From positions 622,001-686,000 of the forward strand of contig NZ_ABTR02000001.1 of assembly GCF_000172975.1 (NCBI RefSeq): a stretch of 64,000 nt of DNA, in the 5' to 3' direction. Under the pieces are notes generated by a model. That model did no database searches. It saw nothing but the letters and a program-made list of their open reading frames with translations, and had not been told where the DNA came from. Numbering within the stretch: position 1 is the first letter of the stretch; every line of letters starts with the position of its first letter. Origin of the DNA: Dethiosulfovibrio peptidovorans DSM 11002. GTDB taxonomy: Bacteria; Synergistota; Synergistia; Synergistales; Dethiosulfovibrionaceae. Of this stretch, positions 16,469 through 25,300 are shown one piece after another. Made by a program: the position numbers and the translations under genes.

Positions 16469-17020
16469 CTACAGGATTTCCCAGGAAGCGAGGATCTTCT
16501 CCAGAGGAGCCTTGGTCCCTCTGACGTTGGGGACGACCTCGGGCTCCACCGGTTTATCTCCGAGAAGACTCTCGAAAAGACCATCCTGATCCGCCCCGTC
16601 CACCAGGATCAGGCCGTCCGAATATGGCACGGCGGCGGAGATGAACAGATCGGACAAGGTCCCTCTGCGCCCCGGGCCTCCGACGTGCATGACCAACACC
16701 TTGACTCCGTCGGCCTTCGCCTTGTCCAGCAGGGCCTCGGCTCTAGCCACCTCCTGATCCTTGTCGATTCCGGCGGCTCCCAGTCCCTTGGAGCTACCAC
16801 CCACCACCGCTATGAGTACCTTGTGATCCGACAGATCATCGGCCTTCATTAGAGGATCGTAATCGGGCTTGACGCTCAAGGACTTGAGCACTACCTTGAC
16901 CATCATGGCATCCGGGCTCTGTCCCACCGAGGTCAGGGCGACGTCCGCCGCCGAAGCGAAGGACACGGTAGTCACGATCACCATGAAAGCCGCCGCAAGA
17001 CCTATAAGATATCTTTTCAT
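16469..17020 (-). CDS. Secreted Rossmann-like protein heading operon B (DUF6305-like)
   Basis: 183 residues; signal sequence MKRYLIGLAAAFMVIVTTVS then FASA before AD. It shares with the operon A copy the GQSPDAMM / GQGPGGKM start, VGGSSKGLGAAGIDKDQEVA, VKVLVMHVGGPGRRGTLSD and PYSDGLILVDGADQDGLF / PYAQGFIVKNDSDWDGRF, ending in a short helix. The conserved glycine-rich loop and serines would suit ligand or phosphate binding, but no catalytic motif is certain. GAGGAGG lies before the ATG. It is first in operon B, directly after the terminator that ends the two-component genes. Confidence 0.75.
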   Translation of the reverse strand: MKRYLIGLAAAFMVIVTTVSFASAADVALTSVGQSPDAMMVKVVLKSLSVKPDYDPLMKADDLSDHKVLIAVVGGSSKGLGAAGIDKDQEVARAEALLDKAKADGVKVLVMHVGGPGRRGTLSDLFISAAVPYSDGLILVDGADQDGLFESLLGDKPVEPEVVPNVRGTKAPLEKILASWEIL

Positions 17021-17042
17021 CTCATTACCTCCTCGAAAATAT

Positions 17043-17093
17043 GAAAAAACTGTAAGGCAGCGAGATCTGAAATTCCTCCCGCTGCCCTACAGT
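17043..17093 (-). terminator. Terminator or attenuator between the two-component genes and operon B
   Basis: Minus strand: ACTGTAGGGCAGCG pairs with CGCTGCCTTACAGT (one mismatch, loop about 17), then six T. The T-run ends only about 22 bases before the ATG of the operon B leader gene, leaving room for the ribosome site but not for a separate promoter after the stem. It may act as an attenuator. Confidence 0.85.
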
Positions 17094-17137
17094 TTAAGCT
17101 CGAATATCCAAGGAATCCATATTTTCTATCTTTTTTA

Positions 17138-17761
17138 TCACGGCAACCCTCCGCGGTAGTAGCTTCTGGGACGGCCGCTTCTTCCGTCCTCCTGACGACG
17201 CACCTTTTTGATCTGTCCCTTTCTAACCAGGTACTCCAGATACCTATTGGCGGTGGGATAGGAGACCCCCGTCAGATCTGCCACCTCCGAGGCGGACAGA
17301 TAGACCCCCTCCGATAAAAGCGAATCGTAGATTTTACGGGCGGTTTCCTCCGAGATTCCTCTGTCCCCTCCCTCCCACCGTCCGGCCCTCCTGTAACGGG
17401 AGAGCTCCCTATGAAGGCCTATCCTGGCGGAGAAATCGGCCAGTCGAATCGGTTTGCAGACAAAATCGTCCGCTCCCGCTATGATCAGCTCCCGGGCGAC
17501 ATCCGGTCGCTCCTCCACGGTAAGGGCCATGAGCACCACCGACGAGGAGAGCTTTCTGGCCCTTCGTATAACCTCTAGTCCACTCATTATCGGCATATGA
17601 AAATCCACCAACAGTACGTCGACAGTGTCGTCTGAGACCCAGTTCAGAGCGGTCTCGGGATCGTCGGAGGTCCTCATGGACCACCCCAAAGAGGAAGCCA
17701 TAACCTCCAGCGTGTAGAGGACTTCCCTATCGTCGTCAACCGCGCCCAGATAAAGGCTCAT
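17138..17761 (-). CDS. Response regulator, receiver plus winged-helix (CitB/DcuR-like)
   Basis: About 207 residues. The receiver domain (1-115) has DDD near the N-terminus, the phosphoacceptor Asp in LLVDFHMP (about 53 from this start) and VCKPI with the conserved lysine. The C-terminal 80 residues hold a helix-turn-helix (LSASEVADLTGVSYPTANRY) typical of regulators paired with citrate/C4-dicarboxylate sensor kinases. The ATG at 17759-17761 has AGGAG nine bases upstream; a GTG three codons earlier is too close. It overlaps the kinase end by 26 bases. Operon B, with its DctM-like permease, is directly downstream and is the likely target. Confidence 0.9.
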   Translation of the reverse strand: MSLYLGAVDDDREVLYTLEVMASSLGWSMRTSDDPETALNWVSDDTVDVLLVDFHMPIMSGLEVIRRARKLSSSVVLMALTVEERPDVARELIIAGADDFVCKPIRLADFSARIGLHRELSRYRRAGRWEGGDRGISEETARKIYDSLLSEGVYLSASEVADLTGVSYPTANRYLEYLVRKGQIKKVRRQEDGRSGRPRSYYRGGLP

Positions 17762-19115
17762 ATTTTCCACTCCTATCCTCGAAAGGCGGGGCGCTCAGCT
17801 CGACCGAGGCTCCGCCGTCCGGACCGCTCCCCAACTCGAACTTCCAACCGTGAGAATCGGTCACATCTTTCACGAAAGCCAGTCCTAGGCCGGACGATCC
17901 CCACCGGGATCCCCCCTTGTCGATATCGTCTCCGAACCCCGGACCGTTATCCCTGACGAAAAGGACGATATTCCCGTCCCGACTCTCCGAGACTCCGAGG
18001 AAGATCCTGGGATCCGAACGCCCTACCGTCGCCCTGTGGGAGTTGTCCAGCAGATTCACCACAGCCCGGGAAAACCTTATTAGATTGACCCTTATAGAAC
18101 GGTTCCTCAACTCCTCCGGTATCTCCAGACGCAAAGCCGACGACCACTCCAGCGGCCTTATCTGGGAAAGCGAGTAATCCAACAGATCCGACACCGACAC
18201 GACCTGTACCGCCGTGGGATCTTTTATCTCCGATATCATCTGGTTCATCCTGGAGGCCGCCCCCTGAATCCTGTCGGAGTGGCGAACCGCCGTGGGATCC
18301 GTCGAAGTCTGGGATATCACGTCCGACAATCCCATCACCGCCGTCAGAGGCCTCTTCAGATCGTGGACCAGATACTGCATCTCTCGATAGACCCGGCTCT
18401 CGGTCTGATCCTGCCTGAGCCTGGACAGCTCTCTTTCCCTTTTTCTCAACAGCCTGAGCTGGGCCAACCTCTTCTCATAGCCGACGAAAAGCTCCGTTAT
18501 TACCAAGGCCATGGCGAAACTGAAAACGAAGGACATCGTTCCGACCACGTCGAGCACCACGTCCCTGTCCATCAGTGTAGCCACCTCCTTGATCGCCAGA
18601 CTGAGCTCGCCCCATCCGAAACCGTAGTCGGTCAGCTTGGGAATGACATCGAGCCACTGCATCGACAGGACCAACGCCCCCAAAACTATCGTCCTGTTTC
18701 CCGGCCTCACAACATCCCGACTCAGATACTGGACCATGGCCACGCTGATCAGCGCCATCACGGCGGGGCCTCCGAAGTGGGGAACCGAGGGCATTCGAAA
18801 GGCCCACGCCGCCACGTAGGAACCGGGGATTCCCAGCAGAGGTATCCATCGGCCGGGACCGAAATTATCTAAGTCTCTGAAACACTGTCCCAGCAGAAAC
18901 CATCCTGTGTAGAGCATAAAGGCCCTGACCGCGTTGGTCCCCACCAAGACAGTGGCTGAGACCAGAAGAAAACCGCTGTCCAGAAGCCTAACCGATCTGT
19001 CCAACGTGGACAGGACCGCCCTTATGGGCCAATCGACGAAATGGGACAAAACCCAGGCAAAGAGCAACCCGGAGGCCCACAACACCAAGGCCGGCCTTCT
19101 CTCCGACAATACCAT
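17736..19115 (-). CDS. Multi-helix membrane sensor histidine kinase
   Basis: About 459 residues. The first 210 hold six or seven hydrophobic segments (for example LVLWASGLLFAWVLS, MALISVAMVQYL and VGTMSFVFSFAMALVITELF), a membrane sensor with no large periplasmic domain. A short coil (AQLRLLRKRERELSRLRQ) leads to YLVHDLKRPLTAV with phospho-His about 251, then the ATPase domain with VVNLLDNSHRAT, VRDNGPGFGD and SSGLGLAFVKDV. The start is unclear: GTG 19118, ATG 19115 and TTG 19109 are all possible, with AAGGGG best spaced for the TTG. Its response regulator overlaps its 3' end. The signal is unknown. Confidence 0.88.
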   Translation of the reverse strand: MVLSERRPALVLWASGLLFAWVLSHFVDWPIRAVLSTLDRSVRLLDSGFLLVSATVLVGTNAVRAFMLYTGWFLLGQCFRDLDNFGPGRWIPLLGIPGSYVAAWAFRMPSVPHFGGPAVMALISVAMVQYLSRDVVRPGNRTIVLGALVLSMQWLDVIPKLTDYGFGWGELSLAIKEVATLMDRDVVLDVVGTMSFVFSFAMALVITELFVGYEKRLAQLRLLRKRERELSRLRQDQTESRVYREMQYLVHDLKRPLTAVMGLSDVISQTSTDPTAVRHSDRIQGAASRMNQMISEIKDPTAVQVVSVSDLLDYSLSQIRPLEWSSALRLEIPEELRNRSIRVNLIRFSRAVVNLLDNSHRATVGRSDPRIFLGVSESRDGNIVLFVRDNGPGFGDDIDKGGSRWGSSGLGLAFVKDVTDSHGWKFELGSGPDGGASVELSAPPFEDRSGKYEPLSGRG

Positions 19116-19171
19116 CACCCCTTCGAATCAAGGGTACAGCACTACGACCCCCAATGGAAGTTTTTACTTAT

Positions 19172-19200
19172 TTGACAGGACAAAACTTTCAGGCTAGGAT
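19172..19200 (+). promoter_or_regulatory. Predicted promoter of the RpiR gene and probably of the downstream operon
   Basis: A consensus TTGACA at 19172-19177, exactly 17 bases, then TAGGAT at 19195-19200. It lies 70 bases before the TTG start of the RpiR regulator, in the divergent gap with the kinase gene. AGTTTT and AAAACT arms flank the -35 box. Confidence 0.7.
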
Positions 19201-19269
19201 GACTAAAGACGGAAATCCTGCAAGAAATAACTTATATGATTTTTTTCAACTACGAAAGGGGCGAAAGCC

Positions 19270-20109
19270 TTGCTCAAAGAGAAGATAATCGCCGGGATGA
19301 AGGACTTCTCCACCACTCAAGCCAAGGTGGCCCGTTTCATACTGGAGAACCCCAGGGAGGCCCCGTTCATGACGGCAAACCAGATGGCGGAGTCGGTGGA
19401 CACCAGCGAATCGTCGGTAATACGGTTCGCATCCATGCTCGGCTATTCCGGCTATCCCGAGCTGAAGGAGGCAATGAAGAGTCTTTTGCTGGACCAGATG
19501 ACCACCATAGAGAGAATGGCCGTCTACGACGACGACCCGAGGGAATCGCCCTGTCACAGAATAATGACTCTGGACATGCTGGACCTGGGAGAATCACAGA
19601 CCAACCTGAACCCCCAGGGCATCCGTTCCTGGGCCTCGGAGGTACTCGAGGCCCCCGCCATCTACATGGCTGCCCAGAGAAGCTCCCTCGCTCTGGCGGG
19701 ATACCTTTCCTTCTACCTCAGCTGGTTCCATCCCTCGGTGCACCAGCTGAACGACACCCTCATAAGAGAACAAATGACCACGGCGCCTAAGGGCAGCATG
19801 ATGATAGGGATAAGCTTCCCCAGATATTCCAGATGGACCGTAGATGCCATGAAGCTGGGCCGATCTCTGGGACTGACCCTGACGGCTATAAGCGACAGCC
19901 CCCATAACCCGATGACGGAGGCCGACCCGGAACACGTGTTGACCGCTCCGTGCAGGCATATTTCCTTCATCGACTCTCTGACCGCTCCGATGAGCCTGAT
20001 GAACTGTCTGATCATGGCGGTCGCGGACGAGATGGGCGATGAAGCCAAGAAAAGGCTCCAGGAACTGGAAGAACTCTGGACAGAAAACCCGGTCTATACG
20101 GTCAAGTGA
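19270..20109 (+). CDS. RpiR/MurR-family transcriptional regulator
   Basis: 279 residues. The N-terminal 80 form the RpiR helix-turn-helix (FSTTQAKVARFILENPREAP, then MAESVDTSESSVIRFASMLG), followed by a SIS-like domain (about 110-260) with APAIYMAAQRSSLALAGYLS and GSMMIGISFPRYSRWTVDAM that would bind a small acid or phosphosugar. TTG start with AAGGGGCG eight bases upstream. It is 31 bases before the aminotransferase on the same strand and so probably controls that catabolic operon and itself. The effector is unknown; the set it controls carries no sugar-phosphate enzyme. Confidence 0.9.
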   Translation: MLKEKIIAGMKDFSTTQAKVARFILENPREAPFMTANQMAESVDTSESSVIRFASMLGYSGYPELKEAMKSLLLDQMTTIERMAVYDDDPRESPCHRIMTLDMLDLGESQTNLNPQGIRSWASEVLEAPAIYMAAQRSSLALAGYLSFYLSWFHPSVHQLNDTLIREQMTTAPKGSMMIGISFPRYSRWTVDAMKLGRSLGLTLTAISDSPHNPMTEADPEHVLTAPCRHISFIDSLTAPMSLMNCLIMAVADEMGDEAKKRLQELEELWTENPVYTVK

Positions 20110-20140
20110 ACCGTAAAACTATCAGGAGGTGTGAAGGGGA

Positions 20141-21481
20141 ATGGATTTCGGCAAATTGATACCCAGGAGCTACAAAAACGAGCTCAGAAAGGCGGTACGA
20201 GGCGAGGGAATATACCTTTACGACGAGGACGGCAGGGAGTTTATCGACGGATGTAGCGGAGCCCTTATCTCCAGCCTGGGACACGGCAACAAAGAGGTGG
20301 CGAAGGCCGTATACGATCAGCTCGTTAAGCTGGAGTTCGCCCATCCCTCCAGGTGGAGAAACGACGCCACCCTTGAGGCGGCGGAAGAAGTGGCGTCCAT
20401 AGCTCCCGGAGATCTGAAGAACGTCTGGTTCGTCAGCGGAGGCAGCGAGGCCATAGAGTCGGCCCTCAAGATCGCCAGACAGTATTTCGTCGAAAGAGAC
20501 GGCAAGGGATCCGGCAAGACCACTTTCATAGCTCGTTGGAACTCATACCACGGTTCCACCATAGGGACCATGGGACTGGCCGGAAGCATGCCTCGCCGGA
20601 GGGACTTCACACCCCTTTTCCAGGAGACGCCGAAGATCCAGCCCCACTACTGCTACAGATGTCCCTACGGACAGACCTATCCGTCCTGCGATTTGAGGTG
20701 CGCCAGATCCCTGGAGAACGAGATACTCCGCCTGGGACCGGAAAGGGTACTGGCCTTCGTGGCCGAACCGGTGGTGGGTTCCACGGTGGGAGGGCTCCAT
20801 CCTCCGGTGGAATACTGGCCCATCGTCAGGGAGATCTGCACCAAATACGACGTACTGCTCATCGCCGACGAGGTCATGACCGGAATAGGCCGCACAGGCA
20901 AGGCCTTCTGCGTGAACCACTGGGACGTGATTCCCGACATCATATGCTCCGCCAAGGCCATGGCCAGCGGCTACTCCCCCGCCGGTGCCATATTGGTCAG
21001 CCAAAAACTGGTAGACGTATTGAAGGGAGGCTCCGGAGCCTTCCAGCACGGGCATACATACAACGCCAACCCCGCCACGGCCGCGGCGGTGACGGCAACC
21101 CTTCGGATAATGAAGCGGGACGGATTATTCGAGAACGCCGCCGCCAGAGGCGAGGAACTCATGAAGGGGCTGAGGGAACTCATGGACATTCCCATAGTGG
21201 GAGAGGTCCGAGGCATGGGGCTCATGAGAGGTGTAGAGATAGTGGCGGACAAGGCCACCAAGGCTCCGTTCCCGGCGAAGACCAAGGCCGCCGCCGTGGT
21301 CACATCCTGCTGCATGGACCACGGCCTGGTCGTATACCCCGGAACGGGGATGATCAGCGGAGTGGCGGGAGATCAGTTCCTGGTGGCCCCTCCTCTGATA
21401 GTCACGTCGGAGCAGATAGGGGAAATACTTGCCAGACTCCGCAGCGGCTTGGAGGATGCAGTAAAAAAACTTAACGGTTAG
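20141..21481 (+). CDS. Class III PLP-dependent aminotransferase
   Basis: 446 residues of the omega-aminotransferase fold. FVSGGSEAIESALKIARQY binds PLP phosphate, YHGSTIGTMG and LIADEVMTGIGRTG (PLP-pyridine Asp) are family motifs, and Lys272 in CSAKAMASGY forms the Schiff base. An insert CYRCPYGQTYPSCDLRCA with four cysteines is seen in one subgroup of these enzymes. It would move an amino group from an omega- or beta-amino acid to a keto acid such as pyruvate. The ribosome site AGGAGG lies about ten bases before ATG. Followed by a TAXI-TRAP importer and CoA-transferase/thiolase genes. The exact substrate cannot be told from motifs. Confidence 0.9.
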   Translation: MDFGKLIPRSYKNELRKAVRGEGIYLYDEDGREFIDGCSGALISSLGHGNKEVAKAVYDQLVKLEFAHPSRWRNDATLEAAEEVASIAPGDLKNVWFVSGGSEAIESALKIARQYFVERDGKGSGKTTFIARWNSYHGSTIGTMGLAGSMPRRRDFTPLFQETPKIQPHYCYRCPYGQTYPSCDLRCARSLENEILRLGPERVLAFVAEPVVGSTVGGLHPPVEYWPIVREICTKYDVLLIADEVMTGIGRTGKAFCVNHWDVIPDIICSAKAMASGYSPAGAILVSQKLVDVLKGGSGAFQHGHTYNANPATAAAVTATLRIMKRDGLFENAAARGEELMKGLRELMDIPIVGEVRGMGLMRGVEIVADKATKAPFPAKTKAAAVVTSCCMDHGLVVYPGTGMISGVAGDQFLVAPPLIVTSEQIGEILARLRSGLEDAVKKLNG

Positions 21482-21588
21482 ATATCGCCAACCAACGCAC
21501 GGGAGGTGGTCGAAAAAACGGGCATGGAGAACCGACGGTAACGAGAGAGGAAACATTTCCCTAAATCCGAGAGGAGGAGATCGAAAAG

Positions 21589-22539
21589 ATGAAGAGAAAG
21601 GCTATAGCACTTGCCCTGTTGTTCGCGGTGGCTTTGACCGGCACCGCCATGGCGAAAACGTTTATAACCATAGGATCCGGAGGGGTCGGAGGCACCTACT
21701 ACCCCCTGGGAGGCTCTATGGCCGAGGTACTGACCAAGGCAGACATAGACGTCAAGGCTACATCCCGCTCCACCGCGGCATCGAAGGAAAACTGCCGCCT
21801 GGTCGCATCGGGCAGAGCCCAGATAGGCATGACCATGGGGTCCACCCTCTACCAGGCCTTCACCGGCACTGGGGCCTTCGAGAAGGACGGCAAGCTCCCC
21901 CTGGAGATCCTCTTCAACATGTATCCCGCCCCGGAACATCTCGTCACCACCAACAGGACCGGGATCACCACCTTTGAGGATCTCAAGGGTAAAAGGGTCT
22001 CCATAGGAGCCCCCGGAAGCGGCAACCAGGTACTGGCCAGGATGATACTGGCAGCCGCCGGAATAGATCCGGAGAAAGACTTCTCCATGCAGCAGCTGAC
22101 CCAGCCGGAAGCCGCCATGGCCCTCAAGGACGGCAATCTGGACGCGGTGTTCTGGAACTTCGCCGCTCCGGGATCGGCGGTTCTCGAGGTCGCGGCGGTT
22201 CGCGACGTCGTCCTCATCCCCCTTCCGGAGGATCTTGTGAAGAAGGTCGTGGAGGAGAACTCCTTCCTCTTTCCCTACACCATAAAGAAAGAGGTCTACC
22301 CCGGCCAGCCGGAGGACGTCCTCACCGTGGCAGACGGCAACTACCTGGTTGTCAAGAAGGGGATGGACGAGAAGCTCGGCTACGACCTTACCAAGACTCT
22401 CATAGAGAACAGAAAGGCCTTCATGCAGGTAACCCAGCAGGCGGTCCACTTCGCCCCTGAAGAGGCCAGCGTGGGGATAATCCCCTTCACCCCGGGAGCG
22501 GTGAAATTCTTCAAGGAGAAGGGCATCGAGATCGACTAA
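21589..22539 (+). CDS. TAXI-family TRAP transporter solute receptor
   Basis: 316 residues with a signal sequence (KAIALALLFAVALTGTAMA) and the TAXI hallmark start FITIGSGGVGGTYYPLGGSM. It is a periplasmic binding protein delivering substrate to the fused TRAP permease encoded next. The segment RVSIGAPGSGNQVLARMIL matches the family ligand site. Some TAXI proteins bind glutamate or other small carboxylates, but specificity cannot be inferred here. GAGAGGAGGAGA before ATG gives strong initiation. A hairpin without a T-run separates it from the permease gene. Confidence 0.93.
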   Translation: MKRKAIALALLFAVALTGTAMAKTFITIGSGGVGGTYYPLGGSMAEVLTKADIDVKATSRSTAASKENCRLVASGRAQIGMTMGSTLYQAFTGTGAFEKDGKLPLEILFNMYPAPEHLVTTNRTGITTFEDLKGKRVSIGAPGSGNQVLARMILAAAGIDPEKDFSMQQLTQPEAAMALKDGNLDAVFWNFAAPGSAVLEVAAVRDVVLIPLPEDLVKKVVEENSFLFPYTIKKEVYPGQPEDVLTVADGNYLVVKKGMDEKLGYDLTKTLIENRKAFMQVTQQAVHFAPEEASVGIIPFTPGAVKFFKEKGIEID

Positions 22540-22567
22540 GGGCGACAAGAAGATTCCATGCAATAGA

Positions 22568-22592
22568 GGGCTCCCGAAATTTCCGGGAGCCC
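22568..22592 (+). promoter_or_regulatory. Intercistronic hairpin between TAXI receptor and permease
   Basis: GGGCTCCCG / CGGGAGCCC stem with inner AAATTTC, followed by TTATAT, 29 bases past the receptor stop. It probably protects the receptor mRNA 3' end or terminates in part, so the receptor exceeds the permease. Confidence 0.65.
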
Positions 22593-22620
22593 TTATATCC
22601 CCCACTTCGGAGGTTTTCAT

Positions 22621-24549
22621 ATGAGCGAAGAAATCCTAAAAAACCCGCTTCCGGTGGAGGAACCGGACTCCAAAAAACGGACCCTCACGGGATGGCAATA
22701 CACGCTGGTGGCGGGGTTGGCCTTGGCCGCTTCGTCCTTTCACCTCTACACCGCCGCCTTCGGGCTTTTCGCCGCCATGTACCAGCGCAGCGTTCACTGG
22801 CTTTTCATGGGCGTCATACTGTTTCTGATATACCCGGCATCCAAAAACCGACCTAAAGACCGCATAGACCCTCTGGACTGGGTCCTGGCGATCCTGCTCT
22901 CGATAGGTTGTCTCAACATATTGCTGAACTGGCAGGAGATAGCCATCAGACAGGGGGCCCCCATAGCCTCCGACGTCTATCTTGGAGTGATAATGGTGGT
23001 CCTCGTCATAGAGGGGACCAGGAGAGCCATGGGATGGCCGCTTCCGATTATGGCGATCATATCGTTGCTCTACGCGTTCTTCGGCCCCTACTTCCCCGGG
23101 ATACTGGCCCACGGAGGGATCCCCATAGGGGAGCTGGCTCCCTTCCAGTACCTCAGGACCGACGGGATATTCGGGGTACCCCTGGGGGTCTCGGCCAGCT
23201 TCATCTTCCTTTTCGTCCTCTTCGGGGCCTTCCTGAGCACGTCCGGAGCAGGACAGTTCTTCATAGATCTGGCCGTCGCTCTGACCGGACGCAGTCAGGG
23301 AGGACCGGGAAAGGCGGCGGTGGTCTCCAGCGCCCTCATGGGAACGGTATCCGGGAGCTCCTGCGCCAACACGGTCACAACAGGGGCATTCACCATCCCA
23401 TTGATGAAGCAGTCGGGCTACAGCAGCGAGTTCGCCGGCGCCATAGTGGCGGCGGCCTCAACGGGGGGACAGGTGATGCCCCCTGTAATGGGAGCGGCAG
23501 CATTCATAATGGCCCAGTTCCTCGGAATATCCTACTGGGAGATCGTCGTGGCAGCGGCCATACCGGCCACGCTGTACTTCGTCTCCATAATGGCGATGGT
23601 CCACTTCAGGGCCGGAAAGATCGGCATGAAGCGGCTTAGCGGAGAGGACCTGCCCAAAGCCGGCAAGGTGCTCAAAGAGGGATGGCATCTGCTGATCCCC
23701 ATAATTACCTTGATAGCGTTCCTCGCCACCGGCTACTCGCCGGTGAAGGCGGTCTTCTGGTCCATAGTCTTTTTGATCGGCTGCTCCTGGCTCGGCAAAA
23801 AGGAACACCGCATGACCCCTGGAAGAATACTCCAGGCCATGATAGACGGCGCCATAGGAGCAGTGGACGTGGCAGCGGCATGCGCCTGCTCTGGGATAGT
23901 CATAGGGGTAATAGGGATCACCGGAGTAGGACTGGCCTTCTCATCCTTCGTCCTCAGCCTATCCCACGGCATACTGCCTTTTGCTCTGATGCTCACCATG
24001 GTCGGATCGATAATACTCGGAATGGGAGTTCCCACCACGGCTCAGTACATCATAACCTCGACCCTGGCGGCTCCTGCCCTGGCGGAGATGGGCGTTCCCA
24101 TGATGGCGGCCCACCTCTTCTGCCTCTACTTCGGGGTTTTAGCGGACGTGACTCCTCCCGTGGCCCTGGCCACCTATGCGGCATCTGGGATAGCGAAGTC
24201 GAACCCGATGAAGACCGGCTTCACCGCTCTGATCGTCGCGGTGGCGGGATTCCTCGTTCCATATATGTTCGTGTATAACCACTATCTCTTGTTCCAGGGC
24301 AACATCTTCCAGATAGCCATAGGTTGCGGCTCGGCCTTCCTGTGCATCATCGGCCTGGCCTCCGGGGTTCAGGGCTACTTCCTGACCCACATAAACATCG
24401 TGGAGAGAGCCGCCTTGCTAGCGACGCCGTTTTTGATAATAGCTCCCTACATGACCGCCAATCTGATAGCTGTTGGGCTCATGGTAGCGGTGTTCATGTT
24501 CCAGAAACTCAAGCTTTCGAGAGCCGCCCAGCTCTCATCCAACGGATAA
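22621..24549 (+). CDS. Fused TRAP transporter permease (DctQ-DctM type)
   Basis: 642 residues and about 17 hydrophobic segments. The first 170 residues resemble the small DctQ subunit (TLVAGLALAASSFHLYTAAF and following), and the rest is the large DctM subunit with GTVSGSSCANTVTTGAFTIP, GGQVMPPVMGAAAFIMAQFL and GMGVPTTAQYIITSTLAAPA, motifs of the fused TAXI-partner type. It uses an ion gradient to import the ligand bound by the preceding receptor. ATG with GGAGG seven bases upstream. Length is normal for the fused class. Confidence 0.93.
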   Translation: MSEEILKNPLPVEEPDSKKRTLTGWQYTLVAGLALAASSFHLYTAAFGLFAAMYQRSVHWLFMGVILFLIYPASKNRPKDRIDPLDWVLAILLSIGCLNILLNWQEIAIRQGAPIASDVYLGVIMVVLVIEGTRRAMGWPLPIMAIISLLYAFFGPYFPGILAHGGIPIGELAPFQYLRTDGIFGVPLGVSASFIFLFVLFGAFLSTSGAGQFFIDLAVALTGRSQGGPGKAAVVSSALMGTVSGSSCANTVTTGAFTIPLMKQSGYSSEFAGAIVAAASTGGQVMPPVMGAAAFIMAQFLGISYWEIVVAAAIPATLYFVSIMAMVHFRAGKIGMKRLSGEDLPKAGKVLKEGWHLLIPIITLIAFLATGYSPVKAVFWSIVFLIGCSWLGKKEHRMTPGRILQAMIDGAIGAVDVAAACACSGIVIGVIGITGVGLAFSSFVLSLSHGILPFALMLTMVGSIILGMGVPTTAQYIITSTLAAPALAEMGVPMMAAHLFCLYFGVLADVTPPVALATYAASGIAKSNPMKTGFTALIVAVAGFLVPYMFVYNHYLLFQGNIFQIAIGCGSAFLCIIGLASGVQGYFLTHINIVERAALLATPFLIIAPYMTANLIAVGLMVAVFMFQKLKLSRAAQLSSNG

Positions 24550-24592
24550 GAGGGAGACGAAGTACGACGTTAGAAAGGAGTTGTGCAGTCCA

Positions 24593-25300
24593 ATGCCCAT
24601 AAAAGTGGTTAAACCGGTCATGTCGCCTTCCGAGGCGGTCTCCTCCATAGAGGACGGAGCCTCGATCATGGTCGGAGGATTCAACTACGGAGGTGTTCCC
24701 TACACCTTGGTGGAGGCCCTCTGCGAAGCCGGCACCAAGGACCTGCATCTGATAGCCAACGACACGGTCTACGCCGACGACAGACACCCCGACGGGGTGG
24801 GACACGGTTCCCTGGTGGTGAATGGACAGGTATCCAAGGTTACGGCCTCCCATATAGGTCTCAACAAGGTGACCCAAAAGCTCTACAACGAGGGGAAGAT
24901 GGAGCTGGAGCTCGTCCCTCAGGGAACCTTCGTCGAGAGGATAAGGGCCGGTGGATTCGGCCTCGGCGGATTCCTCACCCCTACAGGGGTAGGCACGGTC
25001 GTGGAGGAAGGCAAACAGGTGATGGAGGTCCAGGGCAAAAAGTACATCCTGGAGCTCCCCCTGAAAGCCGACGTGGCATTGATAAAAGCCCACAGAGCGG
25101 ACCGCTACGGGAACCTGACCTACTTCGGAACGAGTAGAAACTTCAATCCCGCCATGGCCACGGCGGCGGAACTGGTCATAGCGGAGGTGGACTCGGTGGT
25201 GGAACAGGGGGAGATCGACCCCAACGACGTGGTCACTCCGGGAATCCTTGTGGATATTCTAGTGCTGAAGGGGGACTCCTACTATGCTTCCCGTACTTGA
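24593..25300 (+). CDS. CoA-transferase subunit A (AtoD/ScoA-like)
   Basis: About 235 residues. The N-terminal SIEDGASIMVGGFNYGGVP matches the glycine-rich CoA-binding motif (G-x-G-G-F) of class I CoA-transferase alpha subunits; GGFGLGGFLTPTGVGTVVEE and NLTYFGTSRNFNPAMA are also family blocks. It moves CoA from an acyl-CoA to a 3-oxo or short-chain acid with subunit B. I use the ATG at 24593, 12 bases after AAAGGAG, since the TTG four codons earlier touches the ribosome site. It overlaps subunit B by 17 bases. Confidence 0.92.
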   Translation: MPIKVVKPVMSPSEAVSSIEDGASIMVGGFNYGGVPYTLVEALCEAGTKDLHLIANDTVYADDRHPDGVGHGSLVVNGQVSKVTASHIGLNKVTQKLYNEGKMELELVPQGTFVERIRAGGFGLGGFLTPTGVGTVVEEGKQVMEVQGKKYILELPLKADVALIKAHRADRYGNLTYFGTSRNFNPAMATAAELVIAEVDSVVEQGEIDPNDVVTPGILVDILVLKGDSYYASRT

